DNA from: Hemerocallis citrina | Taxonomy: Eukaryota > Streptophyta > Magnoliopsida > Asparagales > Asphodelaceae | Assembly (NCBI GenBank): GCA_017893485.1 | Contig: CM030359.1 | Span: forward strand, 31,934,430-31,998,429 | DNA length: 64,000 nt | Direction: 5' to 3' | Shown here: piece after piece, positions 11,350 to 22,114 of the stretch | Layout: each line of letters opens with the position of its first letter | Numbering within the stretch: the stretch's first letter is position 1 | Translations under genes and position numbers: made by a program | The notes under the pieces: model-generated | The model's database searches: none | The model's input: only the letters and a program-made list of their open reading frames with translations | What the model was told of the DNA's origin: nothing

Positions 11350-12367
11350 TAGAGCCCTCATACTCATGTTTGCTCAGATTTTGTCACAACTCCTTCTCTA
11401 GTGCATGTTCTTATATCCAAACATAATTAATTTCACCTGGAGCTAGCTTACCCTACTGGACTTAAACCAACACACTGAGAACTCTAGCCCACACTGGCCA
11501 TTTCTCAAATTTTCACAAATTATCACTTGTCGGTATCCTGGGTCTCGCTCAGCCTCTAGAATCCACACAATTCAATATTCACAAAACTTTATAGGTCATC
11601 CTTAACCAATTTAAAGTCATTAGAATTCAATTCATTCATATAGTCTCAATTCATCTTTTATTTATTTCACATACTAGTCATTCTCAATTGACTACATTTC
11701 TTCTCTTCAATCAAAATTTCCATTCCTAGTATAATAGGACTTCACAAACCTCAATTTAATTAATATAATCTTTATTCTAATATTTCAAATCTAATTACCA
11801 AATCTGTACTAAATTGTTTATTTACATCTTGAATTTAATCCAAAACATTTGTACCAAATTTTCATTATGATAATTTCCTTTAAAATCAATTCTTAATTCT
11901 CCAAAATACCAAAAAGAGTAAATAAATTTAATCCGATCACACAAATTCGAACTCACAATCTCTAAGCCCTTGATCCGCATGCACTAACCAAAAAGCACAA
12001 GGCTATATCTGTCATCTGCATTTAGTTTAATAAAATCAACTATAAGAAATGGGAACTAAAATTTATAATAAAAATCCAAATCTGAGCCCACACTGGCTCG
12101 AATCCGACACCTTACAACACCCAAATCTCACACACTAACCAGGCTCTCAAGCCTCACAATCTGCCATACCTTTTCTAGGAAACTAATTAAATCATACGGG
12201 CCGAGATTCTAATCTTCTTTGAATCAAATCCAAAACAGTTCTAGCTACTTGTAAAAATCATAAAAAATTCTATACTTCTTGAAAATTTGGTTTCTTAGAC
12301 TCGAAAGAAAGATTAATGAATCTACTTCAAATTCTTATTTTGGGTTTCCTCAAAATACTGCATATAA

Positions 12368-13049
12368 GAGCATCTGTAGTCATTTGCTATATATCGATAA
12401 TATCGATATTTGGTTTAAAAAGCAGCTGCAGTCGTTTGCTATATATCGATATTATCGATAAATCGCTACAGTAGATTGCTATAAATGAGAATCGATATAG
12501 CATTTATCGATAAGTGAGGGACGGTGTTCGAAGCGTCGTCCCAGAAAAAAAATTAATATTATAATCGTCGGACGGTACTTGAAGTGCCGTCCGTTTGAAA
12601 AAGTGAATTGGCCATCCGAAATCCTCGGACGACACTTGAAGTGCCGTCCGGAGGTTTTTGTATTTTTTAATTTTTTTTTGCAATTTTTTATTTTTTTTGC
12701 AATTTCCGAAATGTTTTCGTAATTTTTTAAAAGTTTTTTGTAATTAATAAATTGTTTTTGTAATTAATAAATTGCTATTTGTAAGTAATGAATTGCTTTC
12801 AGAAGGCTACCTACCCACATGGGCTTGGACGGCACATGATGTGTCGTCCGTCCCAGTGGGGTGTTTTTTTTTTTTTTTAATTCTTTCGAATGACAGGTAC
12901 GTCGACTCCGACGGCACTTCATGTGTCGTCGCTTAATATTAAATTATTGATTGCTAAAAAATAGCTTTCGACGAGTGCAGCGTAATCGAAATTTCTATTT
13001 CTATTTATCCATATATGGATAATTTTAGCATAAACAACTACAGATGCTC
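12368..13049. mobile_element. Tourist-like (PIF/Harbinger-type) MITE with five internal palindromes
   Basis: The ends are perfect 13-bp inverted repeats (GAGCATCTGTAGT / ACTACAGATGCTC) flanked by the direct 3-bp duplication TAA (12365-12367, 13050-13052), the hallmark of PIF/Harbinger insertions. It is 682 bp and has no coding frame. The left subterminal part repeats TTTGCTATATATCGAT. The body carries five related imperfect palindromes of about 25 bp at 12518-12542, 12569-12593, 12626-12650, 12827-12850 and 12909-12931, with arms like GGACGGCACTT. It interrupts LTR C. Confidence 0.85.
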
Positions 13050-14336
13050 TAAGAGGTTAAAATGATCAAACACTGGAAGATGTACAAATTTCCAAAAACT
13101 ACACAAAACTGTCGACCAGTCGTAAGCCCTAATTTATTTAAAATACCAAATGATATCCAGTCCTCATGAAATTTTGTGAACGTAGCATCGACATATACTA
13201 GATTCTCCTATAAAAGTTTCAGCTTCCAATTCCATATATTTTGGGAGAAATGATTTTTGAAAGTGAGACCAAAACTTAGGACAACAACTCTAAAAACAGG
13301 ATAATGTAATTCTGGATAGTAGTACCAATCTGCACTAAAATTTACTTTCCCGCTACTATGGGAGAGAAAAATCAGATTTTGTTAGGTATTCTAGAAAGTA
13401 GAATCTCTACCGGATCCAACGTCTACTCACTCGAAAAATTATAAATTAATTTAAAATACATGTAAAGTGTGATCTTCACGGATTTGCGCAAATGCATTTT
13501 TTCTCTGTATATTTAGACGATACAGTACTAAAACATCAATCACTCACAATCTATACATCGGATTACAAAACCGTAATATGTTCTGGATTCTACACTCGAA
13601 GGGCTACAAGATGCATATATAAAACACTAAATTTGGTTTCCAAAACTGGGTCAAAACCTCAGTACAAAGCTAGACAATTTACCGGGCATAAACTATAAAA
13701 ACATTTACAAGTTAATCATATCATAATTTTACACAATTAATTAACAACACATAATCTAAGCATGAATACTTAATTTGTAAGGATTATCTAGCATGTTACT
13801 ACAAAAAAATAAAATAGAATGTTGGAGAAACACCCACTTAATCGTTTCGATAGGCTTGAGTTGGTGTAGCTATTATGATGCTGATTCCTCGTGCATGTAG
13901 AAACTACGCCACTCGTTGTTGTGCTCTACATCGTGCGACGCTTTCGGCAAGCATAGAAGAAGAAGAAAGCTGTAGGAGATGAGGTGGTGTGGTTGTGTGG
14001 TGTATTGGAGTTGGAGTTTGAATGAGAAGGAGCTTCAAGTTGCGGTGGAGCTTCGGGTGATAGCTCGGAGCTTCAGGTATGGGGAGAAGGTGGTGGCTCG
14101 GTGGTGGAGATGAGGTGTGCGGGATTTGATGGAGGTGAGTTTGGTCGGGGTGGTGTCGGGTTTGAGAGGAGGAGTTCGGGTTTGATGGTGTAGGGGTTGA
14201 AGGTGGGGGTGCAGTGGCGGAGGCCATCAAAGGTGCAGCAAGGAGAATGGTGTAGGGGCTCAGGTTCTAGGCAGTGTAGAAAGAAGAGGAAGTGTAGGCT
14301 TTAGAAGAGATGAGAAATTATATATATATATATATA

Positions 14337-14508
14337 GGGGGAAAGGGGTATGAGCAACTTGCTCATTTAGTAAATAGGCAATTGATGATGTGGCATACAT
14401 GTGATTGGAAAATCACTAAAAGGGTTAGTTGTCCAATGTATCACATGCATGCCACATAATCAATTGCTCATTTACTAAATGAGCAAGTTTCTCATATCCC
14501 TTTTACCC
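14337..14508. mobile_element. 172-bp foldback MITE flanked by TA repeats
   Basis: The two halves are inverted copies of about 68 bp with around nine mismatches (left TATGAGCAACTTGCTCATTT; right AAATGAGCAAGTTTCTCATA), separated by a loop of about 36 bases. Left and right flanks are TATATATA runs (14318-14336, 14509-14516). Insertion within TA microsatellites is the behaviour described for Micron-type MITEs in rice; family membership here is inference. Confidence 0.78.
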
Positions 14509-15461
14509 ATATATATAAGGATATCAATAATTGATGGCAGTGAGGGGATTAGGAAGTGGGGGGGTTGGATTAGTTGAGGGTGGGGGAGTTCGGTCGGGAG
14601 GATAAGAAGGAGAAGAAAAAGAAGGAGAAGATGACAAAGTGATGGGGTGTTGGAATGAAGAAAGGTATGAACGGATTGTTTATATGTATATAGATAAGAA
14701 GGAGTAGAAGGGTGTAGGAGGAGGTGAATAATTTATGCCGTAAATGTAGTTGGGGGTTGGGGTTGGCTGTTGAGTGAGAAGGAGAAGGGGGTTGGGTTAG
14801 TGAATAGGAATAAGAAGGAATTAGGGTAAGAGAATAGGAATATGGGGTTGGTTGTGAGTGAGATGAGAAGAAGTATGGGTTAGTATATAGGAATATGTTG
14901 GAGTTGGCAGTATGGGAGGGGTGGGTTTTCCTGTGGAATGAGAAGGAGAAGAGGTTTTAGATTAGTGAATAGGATTATGGGATTGGTTGTAGTGTGAAGT
15001 TGGAGTAAGGGTGGAGTTGTCAGATGAAGTGGGGAAGAGACAGTGAGAAGATGAGGGTGAATAAGTGGGAAAATAATTAGAGGTGTAGATGTCGGGTGAT
15101 GTATGGTGTGAGCAAGAAGTGGAGAAATTATTGGGGTATATGATAATAATTGGTGGTAAGAAGAGTAGAAAATATGTATAGGTGAGAAGTGGAAATAAAA
15201 GAGTTGATACAAATGTATATATGAAAATTACGTACGGATGGATCAGAAAATATTTGGGTTGGGTTTAAATAAGATATCAAAATGAATTCAAATACAAAAA
15301 TGAATTCGAGAAACGGATATATTTATAAAATATCGAAATACAAAATACGTAAAAATATTTATATTAAAAATGTTTCAGATATTACCCGTAACGGTTCAAA
15401 ATACATGTGTGTGGCACATGTAGGGTAAAATTGTCATAATTCAATTTTGCGGGGTGTTACA

Positions 15462-16030
15462 GGGAAGGATGGAGATACTTCACGCTATTCATGGGGGACC
15501 TATGGGGGAAGCATCTAGCTCCTCAAGGAAAGCATTTGTCCGAGAGGTAAATTGGTTCATAACATCCTACCTCCAAAAAAATCAGGAGCCAGCATCACAT
15601 TCTCATAGTGAGACTTAGATTATGTTTGAACACCTCACTACGACACACTCGTAATCAACATGTCTATGGCAAGACATGAAGTGCGTCGAGTCCTAGTCGA
15701 TAATGGCAGCTCGGTTAACATCATCATCTTGAATGTGTTCGAAAGCCTCAAAATCAAGTGAGATCGCCTCAAGCCTGCCAGATACACCCTCCATGGATTC
15801 TCTAAAGCCCATGTACCGATCGAAGGAATCGTTATCCTTGACGTAACCTCAAGAAAGGCTCCAGTTACTCGCATAGAAGCTCTAGACTTTTTGGTGGTTG
15901 ACATGATGTATGCCTACAATGCCATCTTCGGTCGCCCGAGATTAGATGCCCTCCAAGTGGTGGCCTCGGCCTACCACTTGAAGATGAATTTCCCCATGAG
16001 CTTAGGTGGAAGTTAAGGGAAGCCAACAAT
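15462..16030 (+). pseudogene. Tat element gag end and aspartic protease
   Basis: The first bases read as a degraded gag/protease linker (IHGGPMGEASSSSRKAFVREVN), a conserved Tat segment. The protease follows from about 15650, with [12 protein letters not shown] around 15690-15725 (DNGSS is the Tat form of the catalytic triad) and YNAIFGRPRLDAL near 15915-15955. A stop occurs within the domain near 15760. The joining of this sequence to LTR C at 15461 removed the capsid part. Confidence 0.82.
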
Positions 16031-16279
16031 CTGCTCGGGCATGCTACACCGCCACAATAAGGGGCTCAGTCCTCCCTCTCGATGCCTTAGAAATCCCCCT
16101 CGATAAGGGCAAGCCAGCTCCGAAACCACGGATGAACTAGCACAAATCCCCTTCTCCAAAGAAGATCAAGGCCCGGGTGAGCAAGGCACTCCCCTGTTAA
16201 GTCACAGAGCAAAACATCACCTGCATTAAACAATACTGATACCTTTTCCTTGGTCATCCGAAGACATGTTGAGTATTTC

Positions 16280-17258
16280 TGAAGATCTAATCATGCACCG
16301 TTTAAGTGTAAATCTGGAAGTCAGTCCGGTCCAACAGAAGCGTCGCAAATTTTCACCCGAGAGACAACAAGCCATCAAGGAAGAAGTTGAGAAGCTCTTA
16401 GCTGCCCGCTTCATCCAGGAAGTTAGCTACCCCGAGTGACTATCAAACGTGGTAATGGTCAAGAAAGCCAACGACAAGTGGAGAATTTGTATAGACTTCA
16501 CCAACCTCAACAAAGCATGTCTGAAGGACCCCTTCCCCCTGCTGAGCATAGATGCCTTGATAGATGTCACCTCAGGCCATGAATTTTTTAGCTTTATGGA
16601 CGCTTTTCGGGGATATAATCATATTTGAATGTTTCCGTCCAACATCCCGGAGATATCCTTCACCACCAATCAAGGACTCTATTGCTACCGAGTCATGCTC
16701 TTTGGGCTAAAGAATGCTGGAGCTACATATCAACGCTTGATGAACCAAGTCTTTAAAAAAAGATCGGCAAAAACATGGAAGTGTATGTGGATGATATGGT
16801 TGTAAAGAGTCTCAAGCCGATCTCCAAGAAGCGTTCAATGTACTTCAGATCAACAACATGAGGCTGAACCCTTTGAGGTGTGCCTACGGGTCTCCTCATA
16901 AAAGTTCTTGGGGTTTATGGTGAGTCAGAGAGGAATAGAAGACAACCCTAAAAAGATCAAAGCCACATTTGACATGTCTCCTCCAACCACAATCAAAGAA
17001 ATTCAGAAGCTTACAGGCAGCCTCGCTACCATCGCGCGTTTCCTCTCCAAGTCAGGAGAGAAATGCCTCCTTTTTTTCAAAGCTCTCCGGGGAGCAAAGA
17101 ATTTCAAGTGGGAGGAAGAGCAGCAAGCAGCCTATAAAAGTATTAAAGAACACCTCACCAATCCTCCACTCCTAAGCAAGCTTACAGCAGGAGAAACCCT
17201 CTACCTCTATTTAGCCACTTCAAATCAAACCCTCAGCGCTGTGTTGGTAAGAGAATAA
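16280..17258 (+). pseudogene. Tat element reverse transcriptase
   Basis: RT is recognisable by KWRICIDFTNLNKACLKDPFP, FFSFMDAFRGYNHI, LYCYRVMLFGLKNAGATYQR and the catalytic box YVDDM near 16780-16795. Stops replace codons in the SYPE* and HI* positions, and a frameshift lies near 16755. The last part (16908-17258) is open and carries GFMVSQRGIEDNPKKIKA and the start of RNase H. It matches the Tat consensus in order and spacing. Confidence 0.87.
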
Positions 17259-17960
17259 GATGTCGGGTGACCTACTATGTATGCATGGTGCTCCATGATG
17301 CTAAGCTTCGGTACTCAACGATGGAGAAGATGTCATATCCTTTAGTGACAGCCACTCAGAAGCTCGGACCCTACTTTCAAGCACACTCCATATGGGTCCT
17401 CACCGATTAACCACTCAAGCAAGTCCTTTACAAGCCCGAAAGCTCCGGAAGACTTATGAAGTGGTCCATTGAGTTAAGCCAACACGATATCACCTATCAC
17501 CCCAGAAGAGCAATTACGGCCTAAGCTTTAGCCGAATTCATCGTCGAGAGCACAATCCCTGATCCTCCCGAGGAAGGAGACAACCCCCCACTTTGGAGTG
17601 TCTACGTGGATGAGTCATTTTTCCTCGAAGAAAGTAGAGCCGGGGTTATTTTTATCGTTCCCGATGAGTTCATTCTCCAATACTTGTTGCGCCTCTATTT
17701 TTTGGCTTCTAACTACGAGGCCGAGTATGAAGCCCTTATCGTCGGCGTCCTCCTTGCAAAGAAGGCAGGGGCAAAAAAAGTCGAAGTATTCAGTAACTTA
17801 CAATTAGTAGTCTACCAAATCCGAGGAGAATACGAGGCTAGGAATGATCGTATGGTCAAGTACTTAGCGTATGTGAAGAAGATTATGTCGACCTTCGAAG
17901 AAGCCGAAGTCACTCGCATTTTGTGAGAAGAAAACGGGCAAGCAGATGCCCTCTCCAAGA
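17259..17960 (+). pseudogene. Tat element RNase H and archaeal-type RNase H (aRH)
   Basis: The classical RNase H (17200-17420) is heavily frameshifted. From 17590 a second, open RNase H follows. It reads YVDESFFLEESRAG at the start, then the active-site SNYEAEYEALIVG, then FSNLQLVVYQI, where the usual catalytic Asp (FSDSQ) is Asn. This second, archaeal-type RNase H is diagnostic for the Tat lineage (Ogre, Retand and relatives). The ENGQADALSKIASS end of the domain follows a stop at 17926. Confidence 0.85.
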
Positions 17961-18214
17961 TCGCCTCCTCGTCATTTGACGGACTCGATCACACTATGCT
18001 GATTGAAGTCCCACTCAAACTAAGCATTGAAGAAGAGACACTCGAACTCATGTCTATAACCCCTCAAGCAACCAAAGATTGTTGGAAAAAACCTCTAGTC
18101 GATTTCCTCGACAGAGGGATCCTCTCTGCGGACACCAAAGAATCAAGAAAGATCTGGGTAAGGACTGAAAGGTATGTACTCATAGAAGGGGTCCTCTACA
18201 ACCCACACTCAAGT

Positions 18215-19325
18215 TGATAGTCGACCTTACCTTCGGTGCCTCTCTCCCGAAGAAGCCGACTATGCCTTGAAAGAAGTTCATGAAGGAATAGGCGGTGGTC
18301 ATCTAGGTGCGAGGTCCCTTGCACATAAACTCCTTAATCATGGTTACTACTGGCCCACTCTCCTCAGCGATGCTTAAGCATATCTCCGCCAATGCATCCC
18401 CTGTTAGAAACACTCTTCCATTAAATGGATCCCCCAAGCCAACCTAAGCTCCATGTCAAGCCCCATTCCCTTCGCAATGTGGGGAATGGATTTGCTCGGT
18501 CCCTTCCTTCCTGCTACCAGACAATAGTTCTTTTTAGTGGTCGCTACCAATTACATTACCAAGTGGATAGAAGCAGAACCACTTGCATCAATCACCGAAC
18601 AAAAAGTCCAATAATTCTTCTAGAAGAACGTAGTTTTTCGGTTTAGGATCCCCGCACACTAGTCACTGATAATGGAACTCAATTTTCTGACAAGGGATTT
18701 CACAAATTTAGCACCGATCTGAGTATTGAGCAGCGTTTCTCTTCATTATTGCATCCCCAGACTAATGGTCAAGCCGAGAACGTCAATCGAAAAATCTTGG
18801 ATGACCTCAAGAAGAGGCTTGGTGAAGCTCCGAGAGACAATGGGTCGAAGAACACCCGAGTGTGCTTTGGTCTTATAGAACCACAAAGAGAATTCTCATG
18901 GAAAAATCCCCATTAAACCTAACTTTCGGTACAAAGACTCTCATCCCTCTTGAAGTGGGACACCATCTCCTCGCCTCCGTTCATTCAACGAAGAGCAAAA
19001 ATTGAATGATATCCGAGTCAATCTAGACTTCCTCGAAGAAGTACGAGAGAAGTCCATCCTCCAAAGAAACATCTACCAGCAGAGGGTAGAGAGATTCTAC
19101 AACAAAAGAGTTCGCCAAGCCAACATTCAAGAAAGAGACCTTGTCCTCTGAAAGCTCAAAATATCTCACTCCCGGATGATGGAAAAGCTCGCCCCTAACT
19201 GGGAAGGACCATACAAAGTCTCACAATTTTTCCGCCCAGGAGCTTACCGACTTGAAGACGAGGGGGGGAGATATCAAGGACTTGGAACGCCGAGTACCTC
19301 ATGAAATACAAAGAGAGCGCTTAAT
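18215..19325 (+). pseudogene. Tat element integrase
   Basis: Remnants in order are: zinc-finger region VHEGIGGGHLGARSLAHKLL...GYYWPTL with the CIPC pair; the first catalytic Asp in MWGMDLLGPF (near 18490); the second in LVTDNGTQF (near 18670, shifted frame); the HPQTNGQAE Glu segment (near 18760); and the C-terminal WEGPYKVSQF GPY/F motif (near 19205). There are many stops and at least four frame changes. Pol ends about 19325. Confidence 0.85.
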
Positions 19326-19570
19326 GCCCTCGCCTAGTAGTTAGCTTCAAACATGTAATAAAGGCCGATGATTATAATGTCACAATATGTAATAAAGGCT
19401 TGCAATCAAGAAGCCGCGTAGTTTGAATTTTTTTCAATAAAAATAGTCTGTTCTTTTGCAAAATTCCTTGTACAATTCAATAATTCCTTGAATAATTCAA
19501 CCTAAGGAAAGTAATGAGTTAGAAACATGGTACTCCCCCGAGAAACACTACATACACTAAGTACTCCAAC

Positions 19571-20345
19571 GAGCAAGTGCGGGATCCATTCACGATTCAT
19601 ATTGTTGCATAGGCACACTTACCCCCGAGCAAGTGTGTGAGGTATATCTCACTGTACGAGTGCTCAGCCCAGGAAAAGTACAGAGTCAATTCATGGTTCA
19701 TATAGCTGCTCTAGCCACATGCTCCCGAGCAAGTGTGCAGGGTTCGACACGTCATTCGAGTACTCCAAAACTCATCGTCACATTGTTCGAAGTCCACTCA
19801 TGGTTCATAGGACCACTCTAGACACTTTCTCCCGAGCAAGTACACGGAGTTCGGCTCGCCGTTTGAGTGCTCCTGAAACAACTCCGAACAGGTGCGGAGT
19901 TCATTCATGGTTCATAGAGATGTTATAGCCATATGCTCCTGAGAAAGTGTGCGGGGTTCGGCTCGCCATTCGAATGCTCCCAAAACTCATCACATTATTC
20001 AGATTCCACTCGTGATTCATAGTGCAGCTTTAGTCACTTGCTCCCCGAGCAAGTACGCGGAGTTCGGCTCGCCATTCGAGTGCTCCTGAAATAACCCCGG
20101 ACAAGTGCAAAGTCCATTCATGGTTCATAGAGCCATTCTAGCCATATGCTCCTGAGCAAGTGTGCGGAGTTTGGCTCGCCATTCAAGTACTCCCAAAACT
20201 CATCGTCACCTTGTTTAGAGTCCACTCACGATTCATATGACCACTATAGCCGCTTGCTCCCGAGCAAGTACGTGGAGTTTAACTCGCCCTAGAAAAGTAC
20301 AAAATCCATTCACGGTTCATAGAGCCGCTTTAGCCACATGCTCCC
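19571..20345 (+). repeat. 107-bp tandem array, first part (dimeric A/B structure)
   Basis: Monomers begin at GAGCAAGT-type boxes at 19571, 19627, 19727, 19834, 19941, 20047, 20154 and 20262. From 19727 the spacing is 106-108 bp. The monomers alternate between a type with GTGTGCGG...CCCAAAACTCATCG and one with GTACGCGG...CCTGAAACAACCCC, giving a higher-order period of about 214 bp. The array lies 3' of Tat pol and is cut at CTCCC (20341-20345), the TSD of the Athila-derived element. 19326-19570 holds only a non-coding link. Confidence 0.88.
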
Positions 20346-21810
20346 TGATGAGTGTAATTTATACCTGATTTTATTGCTCTTTTTACACAAAAAATTGTGA
20401 GTTCACATTTATTTATTTGAATTTGATCTTCTTTCTGAAGGGATGAGATGACTTTTAGGATTATGGACTCAAATAAATGAAGTCACGGAGCTTGGAGTTG
20501 GAGAAGAAGACAGAAAGTAATGTGAAAAAGCTGCAACAACAGCACCTAGAACTTGTATGACTGTTTTGAATGTGAAAATTGATGAATCTGAACATGTGTT
20601 ACAAATAAAATATGTTGGACATCGATTCTTCTTCAAAACGATTACTCATACGTCACAAACGGAGTTCCACAGATCCAAGAAAATTATTTTTCTACATCCT
20701 GAATGCAGAAAATAGCAAGTGGACAGTCGACCGCACACCCGACCGAATGACTGATCGACCACGTAATCGGCGGTACCTCTCGCTGTCAAAACCCTGTACA
20801 CTTGAAGGGCATGAACAATCGACCATTCGAAGTTGCGATCGGCCGCGTCGGTGCTGATGTTATATTTTGAATGCGGGTTATCTTTTTAGGGATTTGTTGG
20901 GGTGCTATATATAGATGTTGATGTGAATTCTAGGAGAAGAAGAAATATATTGGAGGCTAAAAGAATTGGAGGAGACGACTCATCACACAATTGGACAGCA
21001 AAAGCCATAGCTTTCGTCAAGATCGTCTAGAGTTCTTTCTTCTCATATACTTTTCATTATGCAATCCAATACTAAGTTTGTTAGTTGCAAATTTATCATG
21101 AACTAATATTATTTTTGTAGGGCTTCGATGTAGCCTAGTTTTGAGGATACAATTTGAATTCTCTATTATTTTATTATTCTATTTTCCATGGTTGCGTGTT
21201 TAATTTTTATTCTAATGCTAACAATTGTTTGGCCGACTATTGTTTGATTTATTAAATCATGGGGAGACCGAGAGGTAACTTGTGATTTCGAATTATAGTA
21301 TTAAAATCCCTTGAATGAGCGAAATTAGAGACAATTTACCGTGATTAATGTGACTGTAAAAAAATCCATAGAACTTAATGAATCTTCAATTAATAAAATT
21401 CGCATAAAAATATGACAAACTGTTAGTTGGAGATATGTTTGGTGTTGTTCGAGAGAAAACTTTGAATAAATAAGAAATTTTGGTCTACAACTCGGAAATG
21501 TAGAATTTCTAGCTATATGAAATTATGAATTGTGGGAGATAAACTACGTAAAATCAAAATCCCTAGAACTAGCTTTGCTATTAACAAACAACAAAATTTC
21601 ATATTTTCATTATTCTTAATTAGTTTAGCTTTTCTTTTAGTTTAATTTAGTTTAGTTGCTATTTTATTAAAATTTTAATTTTCCAAATAGCAGTTAATCT
21701 AGTAAATTTTGGTACATAATAAAATAATTAGTCCTTGTGGGTTCGACACTCTTTCCTTTTAAAACTATACTACTTGATGCGATTTTGTACACTTGCAAAA
21801 TATTCCATCT
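20346..21810 (+). repeat. 5' LTR of the Athila-derived element
   Basis: This 1465-bp LTR runs TGATGAGTG...CCATCT; the 3' LTR ends CCATCG, so the original terminus was probably CATCA, mirroring TGATG. It lacks a block of about 27 bp present in the 3' LTR near 51316-51343. Degraded GTCGAC-type motifs lie around 20725-20835. Confidence 0.88.
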
Positions 21811-21816
21811 AGTTTT

Positions 21817-21834
21817 TGGCGTCATTGCCGGGGA
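21817..21834 (+). other. Primer binding site of the Athila-derived element
   Basis: TGGCGTCATTGCCGGGGA lies six bases after the LTR, preceded by AGTTTT exactly as in Athila copies A and B. It is a tRNA-Asp-type PBS with two changes. Confidence 0.85.
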
Positions 21835-21984
21835 CTAAATATTCTTTTATTGATATTGATAATAATTAGATTGTTACGAATTTGGATTTTTTCTTTTATT
21901 TATCATTATTATTATTAATTTTAGAAAGATATGTTTGATTAGTTTTTTTGATATTTAATAGATATATTTCAGGAAAAAGAAGTG

Positions 21985-22114
21985 TATCACCAAAGAGAAC
22001 GAGGGTAATGGAGAAGAAAATAAGGCTTTGAGAGACTATGTTATGCCCTCGGTTAATGGAACAACATTAAGCATAAAGATGCCGAATATACAAGCTATCA
22101 ATTTTGAGATTAAA
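21985..22114 (+). pseudogene. Athila-derived gag, N-terminal fragment before the LINE
   Basis: The readable frame gives ENKALRDYVMPSVNG and MPNIQAINFEIK, the usual N-terminal Gag region of Athila relatives. It stops at the LINE insertion. The last 14 bases (ATTTTGAGATTAAA, 22101-22114) reappear at 47231-47244 as the LINE target-site duplication, and gag continues there. Confidence 0.8.

Larger units (their letters stand above)
10943..15461 (-). repeat. Chromovirus-type LTR C (sense start at 15461; distal end missing)
   Basis: On minus it starts TGTAACACCCCGCAAAATTG at 15461, the TGTAACACCC terminus of Tekay-like LTRs. Its far part (10943-11350, plus strand AAGCCCTTA... TATAGGGTTCA) resembles the Del2 LTR at 25075-25120, in the same orientation. 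Without the two MITEs inside it is about 3.66 kb, close to LTR Y (3.57 kb) at the right end of the window. The distal end is missing: at 10942/10943 it runs straight into the start of LTR B. C-rich leader sequence at 13900-15200 gives Pro/Ser/Thr/His-rich minus frames that I do not regard as genes. Confidence 0.62.

Noticed and set aside
11055..11350. CRISPR-like array from repeated CCACCGCCCGACTAT
   Set aside because: The repeats are imperfect and nested in a 97-bp tandem duplication of a plant LTR; there are no unique spacers of constant length.
13904..15212. Minus-strand Pro/Ser/His-rich frames in LTR C as genes
   Set aside because: Low-complexity translation of a purine/pyrimidine-biased LTR leader; no start context or homology.
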